A DNA stretch of 64,000 nt from Rarobacter faecitabidus (GTDB lineage Bacteria; Actinomycetota; Actinomycetes; Actinomycetales; Cellulomonadaceae). Position 1 is the stretch's first letter, and each line of letters opens with the position of its first letter. The notes beneath the pieces are model-generated. The model was not told the origin of the DNA, did not search any database, and saw nothing but the letters and a program-made list of their open reading frames with translations. The stretch covers positions 434,001-498,000 of the forward strand of contig NZ_VFOS01000001.1 in the NCBI RefSeq assembly GCF_006716265.1, read 5' to 3'. The translations under genes and the position numbers were made by a program. This document shows positions 20,749 through 29,361 of the stretch, piece by piece.

Positions 20749-22420
20749 TCAGCGGCGGACTTTGGGGGTCTTTGCTGTGGTGGTGGTTGTGGTGGTGTGG
20801 CCGGTGGCGGTGTAGGTGACCTTGACGGCAAGTTTCTTGGCCGTGGCTTTGCGAGTCACCTTGTAGGTGGCTTTCTTGCCGTTCTTGCCGGCGACCTTCT
20901 TCGAACCGATGTACCACTGGTAGGTGACCTTGACCTTGGCGCCGGTGGCGGTTGCCTTGGCCTTGGTCACGGTCAGTTTGGTGCCGACCTCGATCACAGT
21001 CTTCTTGGTGACCTTCTTCTTGCCCTTCTTGATGACGGGCTTGCCGGTGATCTTGATGGCGGCCTTGGCGATGGTGCCTGCGGTCAAGGTGGTGGTCACC
21101 GAGGTGCGTCCGGTCGCGGACGCAGTCACGGTCACGGTCAGTGCCTTACCGGCGTGGGCGGGCAGGGGAGTGGAGGTGCGACCAGTAGCACCGGCCACCT
21201 TCTTACCCCCCCACCAGCCACTGATACGACTCCACCGCAGCAGGCGAATACTGACCGGGCACTACTTGCACCAGCGCACCGACTCGGGACGTGCCCGCAA
21301 CCTTCGGCCGTGCTATCAGGGTGATGTTGCTCACGGGTGCCGCCTCGACCGGACCCACCTGTGACGTCGTATGAGTCACGGTTGAGTACCCCGGCTTAGT
21401 GGCCGTCACCCGCAGGGCGATCCATTTGCCGCGCTCGGCGTTGGAGAGCACGAGTTCCGCGGTGGTGGCCCCCGCGATCTCGGTACCGTCGGCTAGCCAT
21501 TGGTATTCCTCCGAGACGTCGGCCGTCGTGTAGGTTCCAGTCGTCGCCGTCAACTTCTTGCTGACCGGGGACGATCGTGTACGTCAGTGCGGAAGCTCCC
21601 GGGATCGGGGCGCCATTGCGCGTCCACTGGTAGATCGGCGTCACGGCACCACCGGTCGCTGTGAAGGTCGGCGGGGTGCCGGTGAGGACAGATCCGTCGG
21701 GGGAGTACTGTGCACTACCCGAGATCGTTGCGGTACCGGAGACTGTGACCGCCTCGTCGGTGGCAATAGCGAAGACGTGGAAGTTCGGCTTGACCGGCCA
21801 CGTGATCGACTCCAGCGTCTCTCCCTCAAGATCGATCGTCTGCGTAGCGAAGAGGCCGCAGCCGAGACCCTGCGCCCCGCCCGCCCAACGCTCGGACGTC
21901 CGCCCCGCCCGCAGATTTCCCGGCTGTGGCGTTGAGTCGCACCAGTCGGTGGCCGTCACGACGACGGTCGACGAAGAACCGTCCGCGAAGTTCAGCACCA
22001 CGTTCTGATCCACGGCGCTGCCGTTGTTGGCGGAGACGACGAATGCTATCTTGCCCGCGCCGGCGAACACGTCACCAAATTCGGTCGTCTGCCCTTGCGC
22101 CGTGATGTTGTCGTACGCCGTGGCTGGGCTGCCGGAACCCGCATCGTGCAGCACGTACGAGAGCGCGTCGTCACCGGGGAGCGGGTAACGCTTACCCGGT
22201 AACATGCCGGCGCCGACGAGGGTATCCCGGATGAAGAACTCGCTCGCGCTGCTGGTCTCGGTAGCGTTGAACTTCGCGGAGTTGCCTGCGTTGCGATCGC
22301 CGATGGCCTTGTTGTTGAATGCCCCGGCAACACCGGCGAGTGGTGACGGTTCGGGAACCACGACAGTGATGGGCGCCGATACAGCACCCTGCGCGCTCGG
22401 TCAAACAGCACAACCACGGC
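20749..22420 (-). pseudogene. Decayed paralogue of the GH92/Ig-like surface proteins
   Basis: Three reading segments (22361-21560, 21553-21203 and 21198-20749) together give one protein homologous to the C-terminal third of the GH92 enzyme next door: SAPITVVVPEPSPLAGVAGAFNN, then the module with TATDWC and GCGLFATQ, Ig-like repeats with YQWTRNGAPIPGAS, and the Lys-rich tail. Segment 1 passes into segment 2 by a +1 shift at a CCCC run near 21570 (IVP-VSKKLTATTG if one C is removed). Segment 2 passes into segment 3 by a +1 shift in a run of seven G (minus strand) at 21206-21212 (WLVGG-KKVAGATG if one G is removed). No signal peptide or catalytic domain remains upstream; an in-frame TGA occurs near 22402. 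The promoter-proximal operator is retained. Confidence 0.85.
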
Positions 22421-22487
22421 GCCTCTCGAACCCTTTGGTTCGGCATGCCTTGCGGGGGATTTCCTGGTGTTCGGCTCATGGAGCATT

Positions 22488-22501
22488 TGACAGCGTTGGC
22501 A
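22488..22501 (-). promoter_or_regulatory. LacI-family-type operator candidate, copy 2
   Basis: TGACAGCGTTGGCA, one base off the copies upstream of the two intact surface genes, lies upstream of the decayed paralogue. Its survival indicates that the promoter end of the gene was kept while the 5' coding part was lost. The 260 bp between the pseudogene and the GH92 terminator hold nothing else I recognise. Confidence 0.55.
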
Positions 22502-22563
22502 ACGTCTTCGCTCACGACATTCCCTGATGCGTCAAGCGTCCGCTATGTGGCAACCTCCAGATG

Positions 22564-22600
22564 CGCAGGGCCCCACCATGCTAAGTGGTGGGGCCCTGCG
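22564..22600. terminator. Terminator downstream of the GH92 gene
   Basis: CGCAGGGCCCCACCA pairs perfectly with TGGTGGGGCCCTGCG (15 bp, seven-base loop), 22 bp beyond the GH92 stop on the minus strand. TTCTT follows on the plus strand, so it could act in both directions. Confidence 0.88.
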
Positions 22601-22621
22601 TTCTTACCTGTGTTGCTGGCG

Positions 22622-25600
22622 TCAGGGGCGGATCTTGCCCGTGTACTTTGTCCAGACGTTCTGGGTGGTGTACCCGGGTGCCTCGAAGGTCACCTTCACG
22701 CGGACCTTCTTCTTGGCGGCGGACTTGACCACCTTGAACGTCGCACGCTTCCCGGATTTACCCTTGACGGCCTTCTTGCCCACGTACCAGCGATAGCTGA
22801 CCTTGACCTTCGCCCCGGTTGCTGTCGCCTTACCCTTGGTGGCTTTCAACTTCTGGCCTACGCGCACCTTGGTCTTCGTCTTGACGGTTTTCTTGCCTCG
22901 CTGGATGACAGGCTTCTTCGCCATGCGGATAGTGCCACGTGCGACTTTGCCGAGGTCAAGTGTGACCACTGCCGCCGTGTGGCTTGGCGCGCTTGCGGTC
23001 ACGACCAATGAAAGTTGCTTGCCGAGATCGCCCGGACGGGGAACGAAGGTCGCTCCCGTTGCACCGTTGATCGGGGCGCCTGCCACGTGCCACTGGTACT
23101 TCTCCGTTACAGCCGGGGTGTACGAGCCCTGCGTCGCCCGCAGAGTCGTGCCCACCTGGACGCGACCTGTCACCTTGGGGCGGGCTGCAACGGCCACTGC
23201 GGGCGGTGTCACATCGCCGACCGGCCCCACAGCCGCGGTGTCATACGTCAGCGGCGAGGCCGTCGCGTGGCTCGCGGTCACGCGCACTGCTATGGTCTTG
23301 CCGACCTCACCGGTTGAGAGCGTGAGCGTGGAACCTGTGGCCCCGGGGATAGGAGCACCGCCCGCGAGCCATTGGTAGGTCTCCGCGGCGTCTATGCTGT
23401 ACGCGCCCGGGGACACCGTCAGTGTGGAACTGACGCGCGGCGTACCGCTGATCGTGGCGGGAGCCTGCGTGGTGATCGTGATCAGGCCCACCGCGATCGG
23501 GTCAGACACTACGGTCTGCGGTGCGAAGCCGGGCACCTGACCGGTGATCGCCACGGAGATGTGCGCGCCGGCGTCCTCGTCCTGGATGGTGTAGGAAGAA
23601 CCGGTGGCACCTGGAATCGGTACACCATCGCGGAGCCACTGGTAACTGACCGTTGGGGTGGCAGTGCCGGCCGTCGTGAAGGACGGCGCGGTGGCCGTCA
23701 GCTCGGTGCCTGGGACAACGTCTGTTGGTGCACCGATCTGAGACTCACCGGTGGCCTTGACACCAGCGTCGCTCGCGATCGCGAAGACGTGCAACTTCGG
23801 TGCGTTCGGCCAGGTAATTTCCTTGAGCGCCTTGCCATCTAGCGTCACAGGTGTCGTTGCCCAAAGTCCGCACTTGGCGGCCTGGGGCGAACCTGCGTAA
23901 CGCTCCGAGGCTCGTCCGACGCGGATGTTGTCACCCTGTCGCTGATCGCTGCACCAGTCCGTCGCCGTGACCTGGACGGTCTTCGTGGTGTTGTCCGTGA
24001 ACCGCAGTACTACCGCCTGGTTCACTGCGGATCCGTTGTTGGCACTGACGATGAAGGCGATCTTGGTCGCGCCGGGGAAGACGCCCGTCAGGGGTGTCGT
24101 CTGCGACTGCGCAGTGATGTTGTCGTACGCGGATGCGCCCGATCCGACCCCCGCGTCGTGGAGAACGTAAGTCAGCGACGGATCTGAGGGATGAGGGAGA
24201 CTGGCACCGAGCGGAATGCCCGCCGCCGTAAGCGAGTCCCGAATGAATCCCTCACTGGCGGTGGAACCCGGCTCCGTGTGGTTGAATCGCGCCGTCCAGG
24301 TACCAGTCCGGTCGCCGACGGCCTTGTTGTTGAATGCGCCGGTCGCGGCAAGCGGCGAGACGTCCGGTACGACCACGTTGACTGTTGACGTCAGCGCCGT
24401 TGCACCCGAGCCGATGCGAAGCGTCAGCGGATAGGTGCCCGGCTTGGTCCCCGCCGCGGCGCTCAGCGAGAGTTCAGCGGTGCCGAGCACGGTGCCTCCG
24501 CGTGGGGACGCGCTGACGACTGTTGCCCCCGAAGTGCCGTTGACCTTCGTGATGGACGCCGTGATTCCACTCCACGGTTGCACCGCGAGGGTGCCGGTGA
24601 CATCGGATGTTCCCGTCACATGGACGCCCACGCTCGCGGTGACCGCGGGCGCGCCCGGCTTGACCACGATGCGCGATCCCGGGACGGATGTCACGAATCG
24701 TGTCGGCACATCGGCGGCCCCGTTCAATGCTCCGGGGGAAGCGGCGGCACCGGTTGCCCACGTTGTCGAGGGAGCCGTCCCGACAGTGAACGCAAGGGTT
24801 CCTGCGCTGGTGAGGGCGTCGCCGCTCAGGTGTGCGACGGGTAGCGGCGTGCCGTCTGACGTGACGGACTGCGTGTACCGGTTGGTCATCGACGCGCCGT
24901 TTGCCGTGACGGTAAGTTTGTCAGCGTTGAAGAACGGCTGTTCGAGGTCGATCTCAACCTTGTCGAAAACCGGGGTGCTGAGGCCCCAGATATTCTTGCC
25001 CGGAAGGATCGGGTAGAACCCGATCGTCGACATGACCTGCCAGGCGGCCATCGTCCCGAGGTCGTCGTTCCCGGTCACGCCGTTGGGGGCATCCGTGAAC
25101 AGTTCGAGGGCCTCGCGCACCACGTCGGTGGTCTTCCACGGCTGCCCCGTCCACAGGTAGACGTACGGTGCGTGGAGGTCGGGTTCGTTGTTCGGGTTGT
25201 ACGTCTTGGTTCCGTAGTAGTCGTACGTACCGGTGACCCACCAGTCATGGTTGCTTCCCGCGTTGCGGGCCACCCGTCCTGGGTTGGAGTTCAGTTGGAT
25301 GTCGTTGTAGGCGAAGAACGTGTCCAGCCGATCGTTGGTGGCCTGAACGCCGCCCATCAGGTCGATCAGTGACGGGATGTCCTGTTGGACCAGCCACTCA
25401 TACTGAGGGGAGGTTCCCTCATGGAACGCCGACTTGCCCTCGTCGGTGGTCGGGTCGACGAAATTTCCCTGCGGGTCGCGTGCCTGGAAGGTCTTGTTGT
25501 CCGGGTTCCACTGCGATCGGAAGTTCTGGCTTCGCTGCGCGTAGCGTGCCGCATCGTCGGCGTGGCCCAGTCCGGCCGCCATGTAGGCGAGCGTACCGTC

Positions 25601-27241
25601 TGCGAGCGCGTATTCGAGTGTCGCCGAACCTCCGTGGTCGAGGTCATAGTCGGTGTTGCGATCCTTGGCGGCCTTCGACTGCGGCACGAAACCGGTGTTG
25701 ATGTAGTTCACGTTGCCCGCGCGCCCATTTTGGAACGCGTCCTTGGGCGGAACGTTGTCCGCATTGTGCTTCAGCACGTTGTAAGCGCGGGCGGCCCAGC
25801 CGGTGTCATTGAGGAGCCCCTGATCCCAGGCAGACACGAGGAACGGTGTTCCCGGGTCGCCAGTCATCGTGTTGGTTTCCACTGGTCCGTATCCCCAGCG
25901 GGGCAGCCAACCGGATTGCTCGGATTGGAGGACGAGGGATTTCGCCATGTCCTTGGAACGTTCGGGTTCGGTGATGTACAGCCATTGCTGCTGTGTCCGG
26001 TAGGTGTCCCACAGCGAGTAGTTCTGGTAGTACTCGTCCATGTCGGGCTCATTGCTCACATCGTGGACCGCACCATCCCAGCCGCGGTACTTCCCGTCGA
26101 CATCGGACCCAATGTTGGGTGCCACGAATGAGCGGTAGAGCGCCGAGTAGAACACTCGCAACTGGGTTTCCTGCTGACCCGTGGGGTAGTTGGAGGTTCC
26201 CTGGGTGACCTTGACCTTGCCGAGTTGATCGGCCCACAGCTGGCGGGCCTTGGCGAGCCCAGCAGTGTAATTGTTCGCGTACTCGACTCGGTCATTGGCA
26301 AGGTTGGCGTCCGCACCGGCTTGGCTGACATAACTGATTGCCGTCTGGAGTTCTACGACCGTGCTCTGTGGGAACTCCAGCGTCGCACCAGTTCGGACAG
26401 CGTCACCGGTGAGGCCCGCGGCAGGGACTGCGTCCGTCGAGCCGAGGTTCACCGTGGCACCCGTCCAGGTTCCGTAGGACACGAATGGTTGGTTGAACTT
26501 GGTAGTGGACCACACGGTGAACACGTCGGTGTTCTGGCAGAAGCCATTGAGCGTGGTGCGCGTCCGCACGGTCTGGTTGGCTACGTCAATGTGCGTTTCG
26601 GAATTGATGACTCCGCCGTTGTTCAGTGCGTTACCGGCGTACACGCGAACAAACGATTTGTGCGGTTGCGCGATAGGGGCGGGCGTGAAGTTGTAGCGCT
26701 GGATGCCGGTGCGTGGGGTGGCTGTCAGATCGACCGCCACGCGGTCGTTGTTGGAATCGAGTTCAACGCTGTAGTGGCCGGCGCTGGCGCTTTCGACCTT
26801 CTGTCCGCCCACCTTGACGATGCCGCGCCGGTTGGCAGCCTGGTCGTAGCGGGTGTTGTTGTTGGCTACATGCTCGAAATGCGGCATGATCGGGACGAAT
26901 CCGGCGAGGCTGCAGCCCACGCCGGACAGGTGAGTCTGGGAGAATCCGCGAACCTCGTTGTTCGTGTAGTCGTAGCCGACCGTGTGCCCCGTATCTGGAG
27001 ATACCTGCACCATCCCGAACGGTGTCGTGGCGCCGGGGAAGGTGTTGCCGTCCTCCTGGGACCCGATGAATGGATTCACGAGGTCGACGGCCTGCGCCCC
27101 CGTGACGGGCGCGGCGGAGGCACTGGGGGCAGTAGCGAGGCCGACTGTCGCTAGCGCGAGGGCGGCGGTAGCCGCGGTCAAGCGCCTGATGCGCCCGTGG
27201 CGCCTGCGTCCAGGCGGAAGTTCAACCGAAGTGGGTTGCAT
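22622..27241 (-). CDS. Secreted GH92 alpha-mannosidase with Ig-like repeats
   Basis: The 1539-residue protein starts MQPTSVELPPGRRRHGRIRR (GGAG nine bases upstream) and has a signal peptide ending near SASAAP (about residue 45). The GH92 N-terminal beta-domain begins VDLVNPFIG and has NTFPGATTPFGMVQ and GFSQTHLSGVG. The (alpha/alpha)6 domain carries the proposed acid in HEGTSPQYEWL (near residue 605) and the acidic base motif TGNDDLGTMAAW (near 723). GH92 enzymes are Ca-dependent exo-alpha-mannosidases, usually acting on N-glycans, O-mannans or yeast mannan. Then come a NEW3-like beta domain (about 880-955), the TDWC/CGLWA module (about 960-1180), three to four Ig-like repeats and a Lys-rich C-terminus that may hold the enzyme at the cell wall. 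A LacI-type operator candidate lies 74 bp upstream. Confidence 0.93.
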   Translation of the reverse strand: MQPTSVELPPGRRRHGRIRRLTAATAALALATVGLATAPSASAAPVTGAQAVDLVNPFIGSQEDGNTFPGATTPFGMVQVSPDTGHTVGYDYTNNEVRGFSQTHLSGVGCSLAGFVPIMPHFEHVANNNTRYDQAANRRGIVKVGGQKVESASAGHYSVELDSNNDRVAVDLTATPRTGIQRYNFTPAPIAQPHKSFVRVYAGNALNNGGVINSETHIDVANQTVRTRTTLNGFCQNTDVFTVWSTTKFNQPFVSYGTWTGATVNLGSTDAVPAAGLTGDAVRTGATLEFPQSTVVELQTAISYVSQAGADANLANDRVEYANNYTAGLAKARQLWADQLGKVKVTQGTSNYPTGQQETQLRVFYSALYRSFVAPNIGSDVDGKYRGWDGAVHDVSNEPDMDEYYQNYSLWDTYRTQQQWLYITEPERSKDMAKSLVLQSEQSGWLPRWGYGPVETNTMTGDPGTPFLVSAWDQGLLNDTGWAARAYNVLKHNADNVPPKDAFQNGRAGNVNYINTGFVPQSKAAKDRNTDYDLDHGGSATLEYALADGTLAYMAAGLGHADDAARYAQRSQNFRSQWNPDNKTFQARDPQGNFVDPTTDEGKSAFHEGTSPQYEWLVQQDIPSLIDLMGGVQATNDRLDTFFAYNDIQLNSNPGRVARNAGSNHDWWVTGTYDYYGTKTYNPNNEPDLHAPYVYLWTGQPWKTTDVVREALELFTDAPNGVTGNDDLGTMAAWQVMSTIGFYPILPGKNIWGLSTPVFDKVEIDLEQPFFNADKLTVTANGASMTNRYTQSVTSDGTPLPVAHLSGDALTSAGTLAFTVGTAPSTTWATGAAASPGALNGAADVPTRFVTSVPGSRIVVKPGAPAVTASVGVHVTGTSDVTGTLAVQPWSGITASITKVNGTSGATVVSASPRGGTVLGTAELSLSAAAGTKPGTYPLTLRIGSGATALTSTVNVVVPDVSPLAATGAFNNKAVGDRTGTWTARFNHTEPGSTASEGFIRDSLTAAGIPLGASLPHPSDPSLTYVLHDAGVGSGASAYDNITAQSQTTPLTGVFPGATKIAFIVSANNGSAVNQAVVLRFTDNTTKTVQVTATDWCSDQRQGDNIRVGRASERYAGSPQAAKCGLWATTPVTLDGKALKEITWPNAPKLHVFAIASDAGVKATGESQIGAPTDVVPGTELTATAPSFTTAGTATPTVSYQWLRDGVPIPGATGSSYTIQDEDAGAHISVAITGQVPGFAPQTVVSDPIAVGLITITTQAPATISGTPRVSSTLTVSPGAYSIDAAETYQWLAGGAPIPGATGSTLTLSTGEVGKTIAVRVTASHATASPLTYDTAAVGPVGDVTPPAVAVAARPKVTGRVQVGTTLRATQGSYTPAVTEKYQWHVAGAPINGATGATFVPRPGDLGKQLSLVVTASAPSHTAAVVTLDLGKVARGTIRMAKKPVIQRGKKTVKTKTKVRVGQKLKATKGKATATGAKVKVSYRWYVGKKAVKGKSGKRATFKVVKSAAKKKVRVKVTFEAPGYTTQNVWTKYTGKIRP

Positions 27242-27314
27242 TCTGGGTTTCTCCATTTCCAGCGGAGCCGATCCCGGTCGAGTACCGCATTGCACTGCTG
27301 ATGACCGGTTCTGC

Positions 27315-27328
27315 TGACAGCGTTGTCA
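27315..27328 (-). promoter_or_regulatory. LacI-family-type operator candidate, copy 3
   Basis: TGACAGCGTTGTCA has perfect TGACA/TGTCA arms and a central CG. It lies 74 bp upstream of the GH92 start, at almost the same distance as copy 1 upstream of the Ig-like protein (78 bp), which points to a common regulator responding to a mannan-derived sugar. Confidence 0.7.
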
Positions 27329-27378
27329 TTCAGGCTCAATCTACTGCCTGAAACCCTCGTCGTGCAACCGCTCAGTGG

Positions 27379-28176
27379 CTATTCGCCGAGGCGCGCCAGC
27401 ACTTCGGCGTGTAGTAGCCCGTTGCTCGCCAGGGCATTCGGCCCGAAGGGCCCATAGCGCCCATCGAGCGAGGTGAAGCGTCCTCCCGCCTCGGTCACGA
27501 TGGGTACGAGGGCGGTCATGTCGTACAGGGCCAATTCCGGCTCGCAGGCGAAGTCCACCGCACCTTCGGCGACCATCATGTAGGACCAGAAATCGCCGTA
27601 TGCGCGGGTGCGCCACACCGACTCGGTGAGAGTCAGGAACTCGTCCATCCTGCCCAGGTCGCGCCAGCCGGTCAGAGATGAGTAGGACATCGACGCGTCC
27701 GCCAGCGCCCCGACCCCGGAGACCCGCAGCCGCTTGGCGCGCGACAACGACCGGCCGGTCCAAGCCCCGCTGCCCTTCGCGGCCCACCAGCGGCGGCCGA
27801 GAGCGGGCGCTGACACCACGCCTGCGACGACCTCGTCCCCTTCGATCAGGCCGATGAGAGTCGCCCACACGGGTACGCCGCGGATGAAATTCTTGGTGCC
27901 GTCGATCGGATCGATCACCCAGCGGCGTGAGGAGTGCCCCGTCGTGCCGAACTCCTCGCCCACGATCGCGTCCCGGCTGCGCGAGCGTGAGAGCTGCGCC
28001 CGGATGACCTCCTCGGCCATTCGATCGGCATCGGAGACGGGGGTCAGGTCGGGTTTCGTTTCTATCTGCAGGTCCATGGCGCCGAATCGCTTCATCGTGA
28101 TCCCGTCGACCTGGTCGGCGAGGACGAGGGCAAGGCGGAGGTCGTCATCGTAGCGGACCGGGGCAGTAGCAGACAT
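27379..28176 (-). CDS. hisN: Histidinol-phosphatase, inositol monophosphatase family
   Basis: The 265-residue protein contains the IMPase-fold metal motifs VGEEFG, DPIDGTKNFIRG (about 95-106) and the late YDMTALVPIVTEAGG. The closest known type is actinobacterial HisN, which hydrolyses histidinol phosphate to histidinol in histidine biosynthesis; the TKNF(I/V)RGVPVWATL sequence is typical of that group rather than SuhB or CysQ. Neighbours rsgA and aroA, read in the same direction upstream, are the usual actinobacterial company. Confidence 0.88.
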   Translation of the reverse strand: MSATAPVRYDDDLRLALVLADQVDGITMKRFGAMDLQIETKPDLTPVSDADRMAEEVIRAQLSRSRSRDAIVGEEFGTTGHSSRRWVIDPIDGTKNFIRGVPVWATLIGLIEGDEVVAGVVSAPALGRRWWAAKGSGAWTGRSLSRAKRLRVSGVGALADASMSYSSLTGWRDLGRMDEFLTLTESVWRTRAYGDFWSYMMVAEGAVDFACEPELALYDMTALVPIVTEAGGRFTSLDGRYGPFGPNALASNGLLHAEVLARLGE

Positions 28177-28259
28177 GGCTCTACGCTAGTGGATCAGTAC
28201 CCGTGCGCCTAAGTGTGCCGGAAACTCCAGCGGCCGCATGGGGCCTGTGGTGCACCGTG

Positions 28260-29342
28260 TCAGTCACGTCCCGAGCCGTGCGAATCGCCGGACTCGTCCA
28301 TCCGGGCGGCTATCAGCCGGCGGAACGAATCCACCCGTCCGGCGCGCAGTTCGCGGGTGCCATCGTCCGGGGAGGCCGCCACCCAGGCATCGAGCGCGCA
28401 GTCCGGCTCGCGCTCTAGATGGGTGCAGCCGCGCGGGCACTCCTCGGCGATTTCCGCTAGATCCTCGAACGCGCCGATCACCCGTTCCACGCTCACGTGC
28501 GCGAGCCCGAAGGACCGCACGCCCGGTGTGTCGATGACCCAGCCCGGGTCCCCGGACTCGCCTGGCAGTGGCGGCAGGCGCAGGGCGACCGCCGAGGTGG
28601 ATGTCTGCCGGCCACGGCCCGTCACGGCGTTCACGTGGCCGATCGCGCGCCGGGCGTGGGGGACGAGCGCGTTGACGAGCGTCGACTTGCCGACACCGGA
28701 GTGGCCCACGAACACGGACGACCTCCCGGCGAGGCGCTCGCGAAGGTCAGCGAGATGCTCGATCTCCCCGTTCGGCCCCTGCCTGGTCTGCGAGATCTCT
28801 ATGTCGAGGCCGCGGTAGAGGCGCAGGATGGGCTCGGGGTCGGCGATGTCGGTCTTGGTCATGCAGAGCAGGACGCTCATGCCCGCGTCGTAGGCCGCGA
28901 CCACGCAGCGGTCGATCATGCGCGGGCGCGGTTCGGGATCGGCGCTCGCGGTGACGATCACGAGTTGGTCAGCGTTGGCGACAACGATGCGTTCGAACGG
29001 GTCGGTGTCGTCGGCGGTACGGCGCAGGACCGTGGATCGTTCGGCGATGCGGACGATCCGCCCCAGGGTGCCGTCGCCGCCCGACACGTCGCCCACGACG
29101 TCGACCCAGTCGCCGCACACGATGCGCGTGCGGCCGAGTTCGCGGGCTCGCATGGCCGTCACGGCGCGCTCGTCGGTGGTGTCGAGGTCGGCCACGAGCG
29201 AGTAGCGGCCGCGGTCCACGCCCACGACCATGGCCCGGTGAGCATCCTCGTGTGCCGGCCTGGTTTTCGTTCGCGGACGAGTTCCCCGTCGCGATGGGCG
29301 ATCCGTGAAGGAGGACTCGTCCCAGTTGCGTGAATCTGCCAT
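28260..29342 (-). CDS. rsgA: Ribosome small subunit-dependent GTPase RsgA
   Basis: The 360-residue protein from the ATG at 29342 (MADSRNWDESSFTDR) has an N-terminal OB-fold (about 45-110), then a circularly permuted GTPase domain: G4 TKTD, G5-like, G1 GHSGVGKST and G3 DTPGVRSFG, and the C-terminal zinc site EECPRGCTHLEREPDC. RsgA checks and matures the 30S subunit. The order aroA-rsgA-hisN is conserved among actinobacteria, with only 19 bp to aroA. Confidence 0.95.
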   Translation of the reverse strand: MADSRNWDESSFTDRPSRRGTRPRTKTRPAHEDAHRAMVVGVDRGRYSLVADLDTTDERAVTAMRARELGRTRIVCGDWVDVVGDVSGGDGTLGRIVRIAERSTVLRRTADDTDPFERIVVANADQLVIVTASADPEPRPRMIDRCVVAAYDAGMSVLLCMTKTDIADPEPILRLYRGLDIEISQTRQGPNGEIEHLADLRERLAGRSSVFVGHSGVGKSTLVNALVPHARRAIGHVNAVTGRGRQTSTSAVALRLPPLPGESGDPGWVIDTPGVRSFGLAHVSVERVIGAFEDLAEIAEECPRGCTHLEREPDCALDAWVAASPDDGTRELRAGRVDSFRRLIAARMDESGDSHGSGRD

Positions 29343-29361
29343 GTGACTCGGCGCCTTGCGG

